64,000 nucleotides of DNA from Alphaproteobacteria bacterium (GTDB taxonomy: Bacteria > Pseudomonadota > Alphaproteobacteria > SMXQ01). The first letter of the stretch is position 1; each line of letters starts with the position of its first letter. Shown piece after piece: positions 30,680 through 38,619 of this stretch. A program made the position numbers and the translations under genes. The stretch lies in contig JAURLI010000060.1 in assembly GCA_030831315.1 (NCBI GenBank), forward strand, positions 34,211-98,210, given 5' to 3'. The notes beneath the pieces are model-generated. The model saw nothing but the letters and a program-made list of their open reading frames with translations. It did no database searches and had not been told where the DNA came from.

Positions 30680-31150
30680 ATGCGACTAGCCCTGTTCGAG
30701 CCCGATATCCCGCAGAATACCGGGGCCATGCTCCGGCTCGGCGCCTGCCTGGGCGTCGGCATCGCCATCGTCGGCCAGCCCGGTTTCGTGCTCAGCGATG
30801 CCCGCCTCCGGCGGGCGGGGCTCGACTACATCAACCTTGCCGACATCGGGCGCCATGCCGACATCGCCGCACTGAAAGCGACGATCCCGGCAGGCGGGCG
30901 GCTGATCCTGCTGACCACCAAAGGCTCCACCGATTTTCGCGACGTCACCTATGGCCGCGATGATGTGCTCCTGCTCGGACGCGAATCGGCAGGCGTGCCC
31001 GATGCCGTGCACGCGGCCGCCGATCTGCGGGTGATGATCCCCTTGGCCCCGGGCGCGCGCAGCCTTAATGTGGCGACAGCCGCGTCCATGGTGCTGTCGG
31101 AGGCCCTGCGCCAGACCCGCGGCTTCCCGGGCGACGATGTCCGCGCATGA
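30680..31150 (+). CDS. trmL: tRNA (cytidine(34)-2'-O)-methyltransferase
   Basis: TrmL, a SPOUT-class methyltransferase of 156 residues, modifies the wobble ribose of tRNA-Leu isoacceptors. The N-terminal LALFEPDIPQNTGAMLRLGA and the C-terminal knot motifs LLLGRESAGVPDAVH and MIPLAPGARSLNVATAASMV are characteristic. It is the small single-domain form. It lies 29 bases upstream of hemF on the same strand, so the two may be co-transcribed. Confidence 0.95.
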   Translation: MRLALFEPDIPQNTGAMLRLGACLGVGIAIVGQPGFVLSDARLRRAGLDYINLADIGRHADIAALKATIPAGGRLILLTTKGSTDFRDVTYGRDDVLLLGRESAGVPDAVHAAADLRVMIPLAPGARSLNVATAASMVLSEALRQTRGFPGDDVRA

Positions 31151-31179
31151 GACCCGTATCCGCTTGAAAAGGCCCCACC

Positions 31180-32088
31180 ATGACGACTGCCCCCGACACT
31201 GCTGAAATCGAACGCCGCAAGGACGCCGCGCGCGCGTGGTTCGAAACCCTGCGCGATCGCATTTGCAAGGCCTTCGAAGACCTCGAGGACGCACTCACCG
31301 GCGAAGGTGCCGCCAAGGTCGCCGGAATCGCTGCCGGCCGCTTCGAGCGCACCGCGTGGAAACGCCCCGGCAATGACGACGCCGAGGGCGGCGGCGGCGT
31401 GATGTCGGTGATGCGCGGACGCGTCTTCGAAAAAGTCGGCGTCAATGTGTCCACCGTGCATGGCGCCTTCAGTCCCGAATTCGCCAAGCAGATCCCCGGC
31501 TCCGATACGTCGGGCGGGCAGTTCTGGGCATCGGGGATTTCGCTGGTCGCACACATGCGCTCGCCCCACGTTCCGGCGGTACACATGAACACGCGCCATA
31601 TCGTCACCGGCAAGGGCTGGTTCGGCGGCGGCGCCGACCTGACGCCGATGTTTCCAGACAGCGCGCCCGCCCAGGAAGACGGGCGGCACCTGCACGCGGC
31701 GCTCAAGGCGGCCTGCGATGCCGCCGACCCCGAGTACTATCCGCGCTTCAAGAAGTGGTGCGATGAATATTTCTTCCTGCCCCACCGGGGCGAGCCGCGC
31801 GGGCTTGGCGGCATCTTTTACGACTATCTCGACAGCGGCGACTGGGAGGCGGATTTCGCCTTCACCCGCGGCGTCGGCGAAGCGTTCCTGCGCGCCTATC
31901 CTGAGATCGTGGCGCGGCGCATGAACGGCGGCTGGTCGGACGAAGACCGCCGCCACCAGTTGATCCGGCGCGGCCGCTACGCCGAGTTCAACCTGCTCTA
32001 TGATCGGGGCACCCAGTTCGGGCTCAAGACCGGCGGCAACACCGAGGCCATCCTGATGAGCCTGCCCCCCGAGGTCATCTGGCCCTGA
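31180..32088 (+). CDS. hemF: Aerobic coproporphyrinogen III oxidase
   Basis: HemF, 302 residues, O2-dependently decarboxylates coproporphyrinogen III to protoporphyrinogen IX in haem synthesis. The conserved [40 protein letters not shown] and [20 protein letters not shown] are intact. It fits an aerobic organism that needs haem for the neighbouring bc1 complex. A weak CCGCC/GGCGG hairpin at about 32105-32119 follows the stop but lacks a T-run. Confidence 0.97.
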   Translation: MTTAPDTAEIERRKDAARAWFETLRDRICKAFEDLEDALTGEGAAKVAGIAAGRFERTAWKRPGNDDAEGGGGVMSVMRGRVFEKVGVNVSTVHGAFSPEFAKQIPGSDTSGGQFWASGISLVAHMRSPHVPAVHMNTRHIVTGKGWFGGGADLTPMFPDSAPAQEDGRHLHAALKAACDAADPEYYPRFKKWCDEYFFLPHRGEPRGLGGIFYDYLDSGDWEADFAFTRGVGEAFLRAYPEIVARRMNGGWSDEDRRHQLIRRGRYAEFNLLYDRGTQFGLKTGGNTEAILMSLPPEVIWP

Positions 32089-32125
32089 GCCCTTTCATTC
32101 AGGCCCGCCGAAAAGGCGGACCACC

Positions 32126-32182
32126 TAAAATTAATAAAAACTTTACATTTAAAATGAATATTTATAGTTCTTTAGTGATATA
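32126..32182 (+). promoter_or_regulatory. AT-rich promoter island before an orphan histidine kinase
   Basis: About 57 bases almost free of G and C, sharply unlike the rest of the window. It includes TTTACA (32142-32147) and TATAGT (32163-32168), hexamers near -35 and -10 consensus but only 15 bases apart. An AT-rich block like this in a GC-rich genome often marks a promoter/UP element or a nucleoid-protein site. Confidence 0.4.
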
Positions 32183-32233
32183 CCCCTCGGGCGGGCCCTG
32201 TGGTTGGCTCAACCGTCCGAAGCCCTGCCGAAC

Positions 32234-33739
32234 ATGACAAAAACCGAAGCAACGCAAAAACAAGCACCGTCCTACCGTCTGGCAAGGCGTTTCGCCCTGG
32301 CCGGCCTGGCCGTTATTGCCCTCGCCGCGGCATTGATCGCGCATCTCCAGCTCTCGCTGTTCGAAACCCAGCTGCGCACGGTCTCCGGCGAAGACCATCG
32401 CCACTTCAGTCGCGCCATCGCCAACGATCTGTGGGAGTTTGCGGAACCTCTCGCCCGTATCAATGCCCCCTCGCCCGGCAGCGCCGCCTACCGGCGCCTG
32501 GACACCGAAGTGCGCCGCACACTGGCAGACACCCAGATCGTCAGGGTCAAATTGATCCGCCCCGACGGTACGGTCATTTATTCAACCGACAGTTCGGAGT
32601 TGGGTCAGAACAATCCCCACAATTTCGCCCGGACCGGGGCGCTGCAGGACGAAGCGAATTCGGAATTCGTTTTCCGGCAACTTTTCAAGGGGGCCGACCG
32701 GTCACTGCGCGATGTCTGGCTGATGTCGAGCTATATCGGCGTCCCCACGAGAGCTGCCGACCGCCCCGAAGCCGTCATCGAATTTTATGTCGACGTCACC
32801 AAACAGCGTGCCGTAATCCGCAACGCGAGCCTTGAAAACGTCAGCATCGTCGTCGGCGCGCTGATCCTCATCTACATGGTGCTGCTCGCCATCGTGTGGT
32901 CGGCGGAGCAGGTCCTGCGGACGCACCATCGCAAGGAACTGGCCCTCGCCGCGGCCATGACCCGGGCCGAGGCCGCGAACAAGGCGAAATCCGAATTTCT
33001 CGCCAACATGAGCCACGAACTGCGCACACCGCTCAATGCCATCATCGGCTTCTCCGAAATCATGGGCAGCGAAATCAAGGGACCGCTCGGCGACAGCAGC
33101 TACAAGGGCTATGCCGACGACATCAGCCGGTCGGGCCGTCACCTGCTGAGCATCATCGACAAGGTACTCGAACTGGTGCGCGCGGAAAGCGGCGGCGCGA
33201 TGCTCGATGTCAACAAGACCAATATCTCCTTCATCGCCAAATCGGTCGGTCGCATGATGGCCCCCGAGGCCCAGGCGGCATCCGTGCAGCTGAGCGTCGA
33301 AACCAAAACCGATCCCCTGACCATCGTCACCGACGGCCCCAAGGTTCGGGAAATCCTGCTTGGGCTGGTTTCCAACGGAATCAAGTTCACGCCGAAGGGT
33401 GGCAACGTCGTGGTCCGCGTCGCGCAGGACATCGACACCGGCGGGGTCGTCCTGACCGTTACCGACTCCGGCGTCGGCATGAGCGCCGAGGATGTCCCGC
33501 TTGCCGAAGCGCCCTTCGGCCACGTCGAAAACGTCCTGTCGAAAACGCGCGGCGGCGTCGGCCTCGGCCTGCCGTTCACCCGCAAGCTGGCGGAGCTTCT
33601 CGGCGGCAGCCTCGAGATCGTCTCGGCGCCGAACAAGGGCACGACAGTGACCGTAAAACTCCCGTCCATGACCAAGCCGCTGCGCCTCAGCGACGAAACC
33701 GCTCACGCCGTCACCCCCGGCAACCAGACGATTCACTAG
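32234..33739 (+). CDS. Membrane sensor histidine kinase (orphan)
   Basis: 501 residues. Membrane helices at about 20-40 and 204-223 flank an extracytoplasmic sensor region of some 160 residues. The cytoplasmic part has a coiled linker and H-box FLANMSHELRTPLNAIIGFS with H261. The ATPase domain has VSNGIKFTPKGG (N box), TDSGVGM (G1) and GGVGLGLPFT (G2). The ATG at 32234 is preferred to the in-frame TTG at 32204. No response regulator lies beside it. H-box type and length resemble PleC/DivJ-like alphaproteobacterial kinases, but the assignment is not secure. Confidence 0.9.
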   Translation: MTKTEATQKQAPSYRLARRFALAGLAVIALAAALIAHLQLSLFETQLRTVSGEDHRHFSRAIANDLWEFAEPLARINAPSPGSAAYRRLDTEVRRTLADTQIVRVKLIRPDGTVIYSTDSSELGQNNPHNFARTGALQDEANSEFVFRQLFKGADRSLRDVWLMSSYIGVPTRAADRPEAVIEFYVDVTKQRAVIRNASLENVSIVVGALILIYMVLLAIVWSAEQVLRTHHRKELALAAAMTRAEAANKAKSEFLANMSHELRTPLNAIIGFSEIMGSEIKGPLGDSSYKGYADDISRSGRHLLSIIDKVLELVRAESGGAMLDVNKTNISFIAKSVGRMMAPEAQAASVQLSVETKTDPLTIVTDGPKVREILLGLVSNGIKFTPKGGNVVVRVAQDIDTGGVVLTVTDSGVGMSAEDVPLAEAPFGHVENVLSKTRGGVGLGLPFTRKLAELLGGSLEIVSAPNKGTTVTVKLPSMTKPLRLSDETAHAVTPGNQTIH

Positions 33740-33744
33740 CGTTC

Positions 33745-33763
33745 GCGACGGCACCGCCGTCGC
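33745..33763. terminator. Hairpin between convergent kinase and cca genes
   Basis: GCGACGGC and GCCGTCGC form a perfect 8-bp stem with an ACC loop in the 27-base gap between converging genes. There is no T-run, so termination strength is uncertain. Confidence 0.4.
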
Positions 33764-33766
33764 CGA

Positions 33767-35050
33767 TCAGCCCTTGCGGATTTCTTCTTCGAGGCGGGCG
33801 AGAAGCTCGTCGCGCCCGGCCCGGAAATCTCTTTCGATCCACCAATTCTCGACGGCGGCGAGTGCGCGGCCCATCGCCGGCCCGGGTGCCAGGCCCATCG
33901 CCTGCGCATTCTTGCCCGACAGCGGAAAAACCGGCGGTGCAAAACCGTGGGCCGCTTCTAGCAGGGCGCTGAAGGCGGCCGAGGCATCGCGCCGGCTGTG
34001 ACGGTCGCGCGCCTCCGCCTGTTCACCGGCCCAGGACAGCAGCGCGAGATCGCGAAACAGGTCCGCGCCTGAACGATAAACCTCGCGCCGCGCCTCCGCG
34101 GCGCTCATGTCCGGGGCGACGGATGCGCCGCGCCGCACCAGCCGGTCGAGCCTTTCGCGGTCGGCGCGCGACAGCTTCAGGCGTGCCGCCGTCTCTGCAG
34201 CGGCGTCCGCATCGGCGCGCAGCACGGCCGCGAGACGGCGCACGGCATCGGGCGTATCGGCGAGGCCTTCCGCCGCCTCGACCTCGGCAAGTGCCGCAAG
34301 CCGCGTCACGCCCGCGCCTTCGGTACGACGATAGGGCAGGACATGGGCCAGCACGCCGGCACCTTCCATCAGCGCCAGTGCCGCCGCGGGATCGGGCGCG
34401 CAAAGGATGCGCTGCAACTCGGCCCAGACGCGCTCGCCCGACAGGTCGGGCACAAGCGCCGCCGCCGCTGATGCCGCTGCCAGCGCCTCACCATCGGGCG
34501 CGCCCTTGCCGTAATGGGCATGGAAGCGGAAGAAACGCAGGATGCGCAGCACATCCTCGCGCACGCGCGCCGAAGCCTCGCCGACGAAGCGCACGCGGCC
34601 CGCGGCAAGATCGGCTTCGCCGCCGAAATAATCAAACAGCTCCCCCGCCGCCGTAAGCGACATCGCGTTCATGGTGAAGTCGCGCCGGGACGCATCCTCG
34701 CGCCAGTCGTCGGTGAAGGCGACTTCGGCATGGCGGCCGAAGGTGCGCACGTCACGCCGCAAGGTAGTGATCTCGAAATGTGCATCGCCAAGGACGGCCG
34801 TAATGGTGCCGTGCTCGATGCCGGTGGGAATGGCGCGGATGTTCGCCGCCGCCAGCAGTTCCATCGCCCGTTCCGGCGGCGACGGTGTGGCAATATCGAC
34901 ATCGCCGATGCGCTTGCGCCCGGCCAGCGCATCGCGCACGGACCCGCCGACGAAGCGCGCCTCTCCGCCCGGCGCAAGCGCCGCCATCACCGCGCGCGTC
35001 GGCTCTGCGATCATCCAGGGCTGCGGCGCGAGGGTCGGGCGGCGAGCCAT
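33767..35050 (-). CDS. cca: CCA tRNA nucleotidyltransferase
   Basis: Class II nucleotidyltransferase, 427 residues, adds or repairs the 3' CCA of tRNAs. GEARFVGGSVRDALAG and the catalytic DxD in RIGDVDIAT form the head domain. RRDVRTFGRHAEVAF, DASRRDFTMNAMSL and VREDVLRILRFFRFHAHYG are the neck and base-selection motifs. The C-terminal body is Ala/Arg-rich. The start is ATG 35048-35050; the longer frame includes an improbable 50-residue prefix overlapping the upstream gene. Poly(A) polymerase is an alternative within the family but less likely, since this seems to be the general housekeeping form. Confidence 0.92.
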   Translation of the reverse strand: MARRPTLAPQPWMIAEPTRAVMAALAPGGEARFVGGSVRDALAGRKRIGDVDIATPSPPERAMELLAAANIRAIPTGIEHGTITAVLGDAHFEITTLRRDVRTFGRHAEVAFTDDWREDASRRDFTMNAMSLTAAGELFDYFGGEADLAAGRVRFVGEASARVREDVLRILRFFRFHAHYGKGAPDGEALAAASAAAALVPDLSGERVWAELQRILCAPDPAAALALMEGAGVLAHVLPYRRTEGAGVTRLAALAEVEAAEGLADTPDAVRRLAAVLRADADAAAETAARLKLSRADRERLDRLVRRGASVAPDMSAAEARREVYRSGADLFRDLALLSWAGEQAEARDRHSRRDASAAFSALLEAAHGFAPPVFPLSGKNAQAMGLAPGPAMGRALAAVENWWIERDFRAGRDELLARLEEEIRKG

Positions 35051-35052
35051 GA

Positions 35053-35337
35053 TCAGCGCGTTTCGGCGGGAACCAGCTTGCCGTTTTCCATGTGCGGCGG
35101 GAAGTACACCTTGCCCGGCTCCGCACCACTGCTGAACAGTGCCAGCGCCAGCAGCGTGACGATCAGCAGCGACATCCCCGCACCCGCCAGCATGAACCAT
35201 GGCATTTCGGCGAAAGTCGGGGTCGGCTCCTCACGCTTGCCCGTGGCCACGCGGCGCACCTGGATCGTATGCCAGATCAGGTAGATCACCGCCGGCGCGA
35301 TCAACGGCAGGACGAAGGTAAAGAAAATTCTGAACAT
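35053..35337 (-). CDS. Small two-helix membrane protein (DUF6111-like)
   Basis: 94 residues with an N-terminal hydrophobic helix (FFTFVLPLIAPAVIYLIW) and a second one (WFMLAGAGMSLLIVTLLALA), joined by a short charged loop. The C-terminus PGKVYFPPHMENGKLVPAET is strongly patterned and conserved-looking. I believe this is the DUF6111 family found next to cca in alphaproteobacteria; no function is known. It lies two bases upstream of cca and seven bases after the Nudix gene stop, so all are in one operon. Confidence 0.75.
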   Translation of the reverse strand: MFRIFFTFVLPLIAPAVIYLIWHTIQVRRVATGKREEPTPTFAEMPWFMLAGAGMSLLIVTLLALALFSSGAEPGKVYFPPHMENGKLVPAETR

Positions 35338-35344
35338 CTATTCC

Positions 35345-36019
35345 TCAGCTTCCCAGAACGCTGGTGTCGGGATTGTAAGCATCCCCCCACCAGAGCTCGC
35401 TCAACTGTACCAGAATGCGCGCGGTAAAACCGAAGATGAAGTGCTCCTCGTAGCGGATTGCATACATGCGCCGCGCCCTGCCGTCTGCCGGCGACACGCG
35501 CAGGCCCTCGTGATTGGCGGGATCGAGGACGAAATCAAGCGGCGCCTCGAAGATCCGGGCGACCTCGCCTTCCTGGGCCAGGGCCGCAAAGGGCGCCAGA
35601 ACGCCGACCACCGGGGTCACGCGGTAGTTCGATATGGTGCCCCGCATCTCCAGCGCGCCGACGATGCGCACGCCGTGGCCGGAGGGCAGGCCTACTTCTT
35701 CCTCGGTCTCGCGCAACGCGCAGGCGACGGGACCAGAATCCCCCTCTTCCAGCCGCCCGCCCGGAAAACTGATCTGCCCGGCGTGATCGGGCAGGTGTGC
35801 GCAACGCTCGGTCAGCAGCACCGTGGCGCCTTCGGGCCGGTCGATCACCGGCACCAGCACTGCGGCGGGGCGGAAACGATGGCCCACCTCGGCGACGTCG
35901 AGGAACTTCTCGTCGGCGCCGAAGCCGATGCGAAAGCGCGGCGCCGCATGGGCGGCATCGGGCGCCAGCAGGCGCGGGCGGATGCGGTCGGCAAAATCGG
36001 CGGCAGCAATCGAACTCAC
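35345..36019 (-). CDS. Nudix hydrolase, CoA pyrophosphatase-like
   Basis: 224 residues. The Nudix box G-x5-E-x7-R-E-x2-E-E-x-G is complete, within a stretch from GGRLEEG to RETEEEVGL. HLPDHAGQISFPGGR immediately upstream is the CoA-pyrophosphatase (NudL/UPF0035) pattern, so it probably cleaves CoA or its thioesters to phosphopantetheine and 3',5'-ADP. The start is assigned to GTG 36017-36019, which overlaps the DUF1285 stop (GTGA). The longer frame upstream has a poor N-terminus. Confidence 0.87.
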   Translation of the reverse strand: MSSIAAADFADRIRPRLLAPDAAHAAPRFRIGFGADEKFLDVAEVGHRFRPAAVLVPVIDRPEGATVLLTERCAHLPDHAGQISFPGGRLEEGDSGPVACALRETEEEVGLPSGHGVRIVGALEMRGTISNYRVTPVVGVLAPFAALAQEGEVARIFEAPLDFVLDPANHEGLRVSPADGRARRMYAIRYEEHFIFGFTARILVQLSELWWGDAYNPDTSVLGS

Positions 36020-36510
36020 GACAAGGTTTCCTCTCGGCCCGGGGCGAGCGGGAAAAAGACGCCGCCGCTCCACACGCCGGGCTCTCCCGAAGGCCCCGGC
36101 TGGGCGCGTGCGGCAAGCTCATAATAGACGCTGCGCGCCACCAGCGCTTCGAGCCCGTCGCCGAGCGCCACATAAGGCCGCGGGCTGTCCGCCGTGCCGC
36201 GCAGGATCAGGGGATGGCCCGCCCCCAGGATCACCCGGTCGCCAATATTGGTGTCCAGCCGGATTTCGCTGCCGGCACCTTCGCCCGCAGCCTCCATCGC
36301 CACCGCGACGAAAGGCGCGTCATCGACCGTGACGGGGACCTTTTCGGCGGGAGTAACGAGGAAATACCGGCCGCTCGCCTCGCGCCGCAAAACGGAGGCG
36401 AACAGGCGCACCAGTTCGGCGCGCGCGATGGCGCGGCCGTCATGCAGCCAGGTGCCGTCGGCACGGATGCGAAATGCGCCGGATATGCAGATTTCCGGGG
36501 GTGCCGCCAC
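36016..36510 (-). CDS. DUF1285 domain-containing protein
   Basis: 164 residues covering the whole DUF1285 family (function unknown, split-barrel-like in structural surveys). Conserved segments are DGTWLHDGRAIARAELVRLF, LRREASGRYFLVTPAEKVPV, and VDDAPFVAVAMEA. GTG at 36510 is the only reasonable start. It is the first gene of a four-gene minus-strand operon (DUF1285, Nudix, small membrane protein, cca) and diverges from moxR. Confidence 0.87.
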   Translation of the reverse strand: MAAPPEICISGAFRIRADGTWLHDGRAIARAELVRLFASVLRREASGRYFLVTPAEKVPVTVDDAPFVAVAMEAAGEGAGSEIRLDTNIGDRVILGAGHPLILRGTADSPRPYVALGDGLEALVARSVYYELAARAQPGPSGEPGVWSGGVFFPLAPGREETLS

Positions 36511-36539
36511 AATTTGAGCCTATTTGCCCGATATGGATA

Positions 36540-36553
36540 ACGAAGCGATTCGT
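36540..36553. promoter_or_regulatory. Inverted repeat in the DUF1285/moxR divergent promoter region
   Basis: ACGAA and TTCGT flank a GCGA centre, and outer AT/AT pairs extend the symmetry to about 20 bases. It is in the AT-richer middle of the 156-base divergent region, so it is a candidate operator. The controlling protein is unknown. Confidence 0.3.
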
Positions 36554-36666
36554 CATATACTTTCGCCCATAGTCTGCGTCGCGTTCCATTGCGTCAACCG
36601 TAGCCCGATACGCGGCCGCCCGGGACTGTCCGACCCGCCGGCACTGCCGCCCCAAAGGAACCGTCC

Positions 36667-37671
36667 ATGAGCGCCACCGACATCCCCGCCGCCGAAGCCG
36701 AAAAACTCGCCGCTGATATCGAAGCCCTCGGCCAGCGCCTGCAACAAATCCGCGCCGCCATCGGCGAAGTGATCTTCGGCCAGAAGCAGGTCGTGGATGA
36801 AACCCTGATCACCCTGCTTGCGGGCGGCCACGGCCTTTTGATCGGCGTGCCCGGCCTGGCGAAGACGCGCCTCGTGCAGACGCTGGGCACAGTGCTCGGC
36901 CTCGACGACAAGCGCATCCAGTTCACCCCCGACCTGATGCCCGCCGACATCCTCGGCTCCGAAGTGCTCGAGGAATCGGAAACCGGTGCCCGCAGCTTCC
37001 GTTTCATCAAGGGTCCGGTGTTCTGCCAGCTACTGATGGCCGACGAAATCAACCGCGCCTCGCCGCGCACCCAGTCGGCGCTGCTGCAGGCGATGCAGGA
37101 ACGCGCCGTGTCGGTCGCGGGACAGACCCACGACCTGCCCCGGCCCTTCCACGTTCTTGCCACTCAGAACCCGCTCGAGCAGGAAGGCACCTACCCGTTG
37201 CCCGAAGCCCAGCTCGACCGCTTCCTCTTGCAGATCGACGTGCGTTATCCCGACAAGGAGGCCGAGCGCACCATGCTGCTGGCCACCACCGGTGCCGCCG
37301 AAGCGACGGCGCGCGCGGTGATGACGGCGGACGAGTTGATGGCGGCGCAACAGCTTGTGCGCCGTGTGCCGGTCGGCGATTCGGTGGTCGAGGCGATCCT
37401 TGCTCTCGTGCGCGCCGGTCGGCCGGGCGAAGGCGACGCCGACATCGACGCCACCGTCGCCTGGGGCCCCGGCCCGCGCGCCAGCCAGGCGCTGATGCTG
37501 GCGGCACGCGCGCGTGCCGTCCTGGAAGGACGCCTTGCGCCGTCGGTCGACGACATCGTGGCGCTGGCCGGCCCCATCCTGCGTCACCGCATGGCGCTGA
37601 CTTTTGCCGCCCGCGCAGACGGCGTGACCATGGACCAGGTGATCGGCCGTCTGGTCGAACCGCTGGCCTGA
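36667..37671 (+). CDS. MoxR family AAA+ ATPase
   Basis: 334-residue MoxR ATPase. Walker A is GVPGLAKT at 60-67, and Walker B is in LLMADEINRASPRTQSALLQ. The sensor-1 region HVLATQNPLEQEGTYPLPEA and DRFLLQIDVRYP (arginine finger region) follow. MoxR proteins act as chaperones that help mature or activate partners with von Willebrand A-type domains. Three putative partner genes follow on the same strand, giving the classic MoxR-DUF58-membrane protein order. Confidence 0.95.
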   Translation: MSATDIPAAEAEKLAADIEALGQRLQQIRAAIGEVIFGQKQVVDETLITLLAGGHGLLIGVPGLAKTRLVQTLGTVLGLDDKRIQFTPDLMPADILGSEVLEESETGARSFRFIKGPVFCQLLMADEINRASPRTQSALLQAMQERAVSVAGQTHDLPRPFHVLATQNPLEQEGTYPLPEAQLDRFLLQIDVRYPDKEAERTMLLATTGAAEATARAVMTADELMAAQQLVRRVPVGDSVVEAILALVRAGRPGEGDADIDATVAWGPGPRASQALMLAARARAVLEGRLAPSVDDIVALAGPILRHRMALTFAARADGVTMDQVIGRLVEPLA

Positions 37672-37685
37672 GCCCGGCCCCGACA

Positions 37686-38606
37686 ATGACAGACCCCGCG
37701 GGCGCACCGAGCAACGATCTTGCCCTTTCCCGCCTGCAAAAGGCGGAAGCCGCGGGCGCGCAACTGCCGCCGCTGCTGGTTCGCGCCCAGCGCATCGCCG
37801 CCACGGTGATGCAGGGTGTGCACGGACGCCGCCGCATGGGCCCGGGGGAAACCTTCTGGCAGTTCCGCCACTACCAGCCGGGGGATCCGGCCACCCGCAT
37901 CGACTGGCGCCAGTCGGCCAAGGCGGGCAGCGTCTTCATCCGCGAACACGAATGGGTGGCGTCCCAGTCCATATGGCTGTGGTGCGACGGCTCCGCCTCG
38001 ATGGACTACGCATCGTCGCGCCGCCTTGAACCCAAGGGCGACCGCGCCCGCACCCTGACGCTGGCCCTTGCAGCGCTTTTGATGCGCGCGGGCGAACACG
38101 TGGCCCTTTCAGGCGAAGGCCGCCCGCCCGCCGCCGGGCGCGGCGCGCTGATCCGCATGGCGACCGCCCTGTCGCGCACGATCAAGGCCGCGAACGTGCC
38201 GCCGCTCGAGCCGCTGCCGCGCTATGCCCATCTCGTCATGGTGTCGGACTTCCTCGGCCCCATCGATGAAATCACCGCCGCCGTCGGCACCTATGCGGCG
38301 CGCGGCATCCGCGGCCACCTCGTCCAGGTGCTCGACCCGGCCGAGGAATCCCTGCCCTTCGCCGGACGCATCCGCTTTCAGGGATTCGAAAACGAAGGCG
38401 ACACCCTGATCAACCGTGCCGAAAACGTGCGCGCGCGCTATCACGACCGGCTGGAGGCGCGCCGCGCCGAGCTGCGCCAGATTGCGCGGCGCAACGGCTG
38501 GTCGTTTACCCTGCACCATACCGACCGTCCGGCGCAGGAAGCGCTGCTCTCGCTCTACATGGCGCTGTCGACGCCCGCGCCCTCGGCGGGCGCACGGCCA
38601 TGGTAG
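37686..38606 (+). CDS. DUF58 domain-containing protein
   Basis: 306 residues with the DUF58/vWA-like fold. The diagnostic stretch is YQPGDPATRIDWRQSAKAGS, with FIREHEW after it, and a MIDAS-like LWCDGSASMDY follows. No membrane helix is seen. It is encoded 14 bases after moxR and is a likely client of that ATPase. Members are linked to envelope stress or chaperone-like roles in a few bacteria, but no mechanism is established here. Confidence 0.9.
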   Translation: MTDPAGAPSNDLALSRLQKAEAAGAQLPPLLVRAQRIAATVMQGVHGRRRMGPGETFWQFRHYQPGDPATRIDWRQSAKAGSVFIREHEWVASQSIWLWCDGSASMDYASSRRLEPKGDRARTLTLALAALLMRAGEHVALSGEGRPPAAGRGALIRMATALSRTIKAANVPPLEPLPRYAHLVMVSDFLGPIDEITAAVGTYAARGIRGHLVQVLDPAEESLPFAGRIRFQGFENEGDTLINRAENVRARYHDRLEARRAELRQIARRNGWSFTLHHTDRPAQEALLSLYMALSTPAPSAGARPW

Positions 38607-38619
38607 GGGGGCGGCAAGC

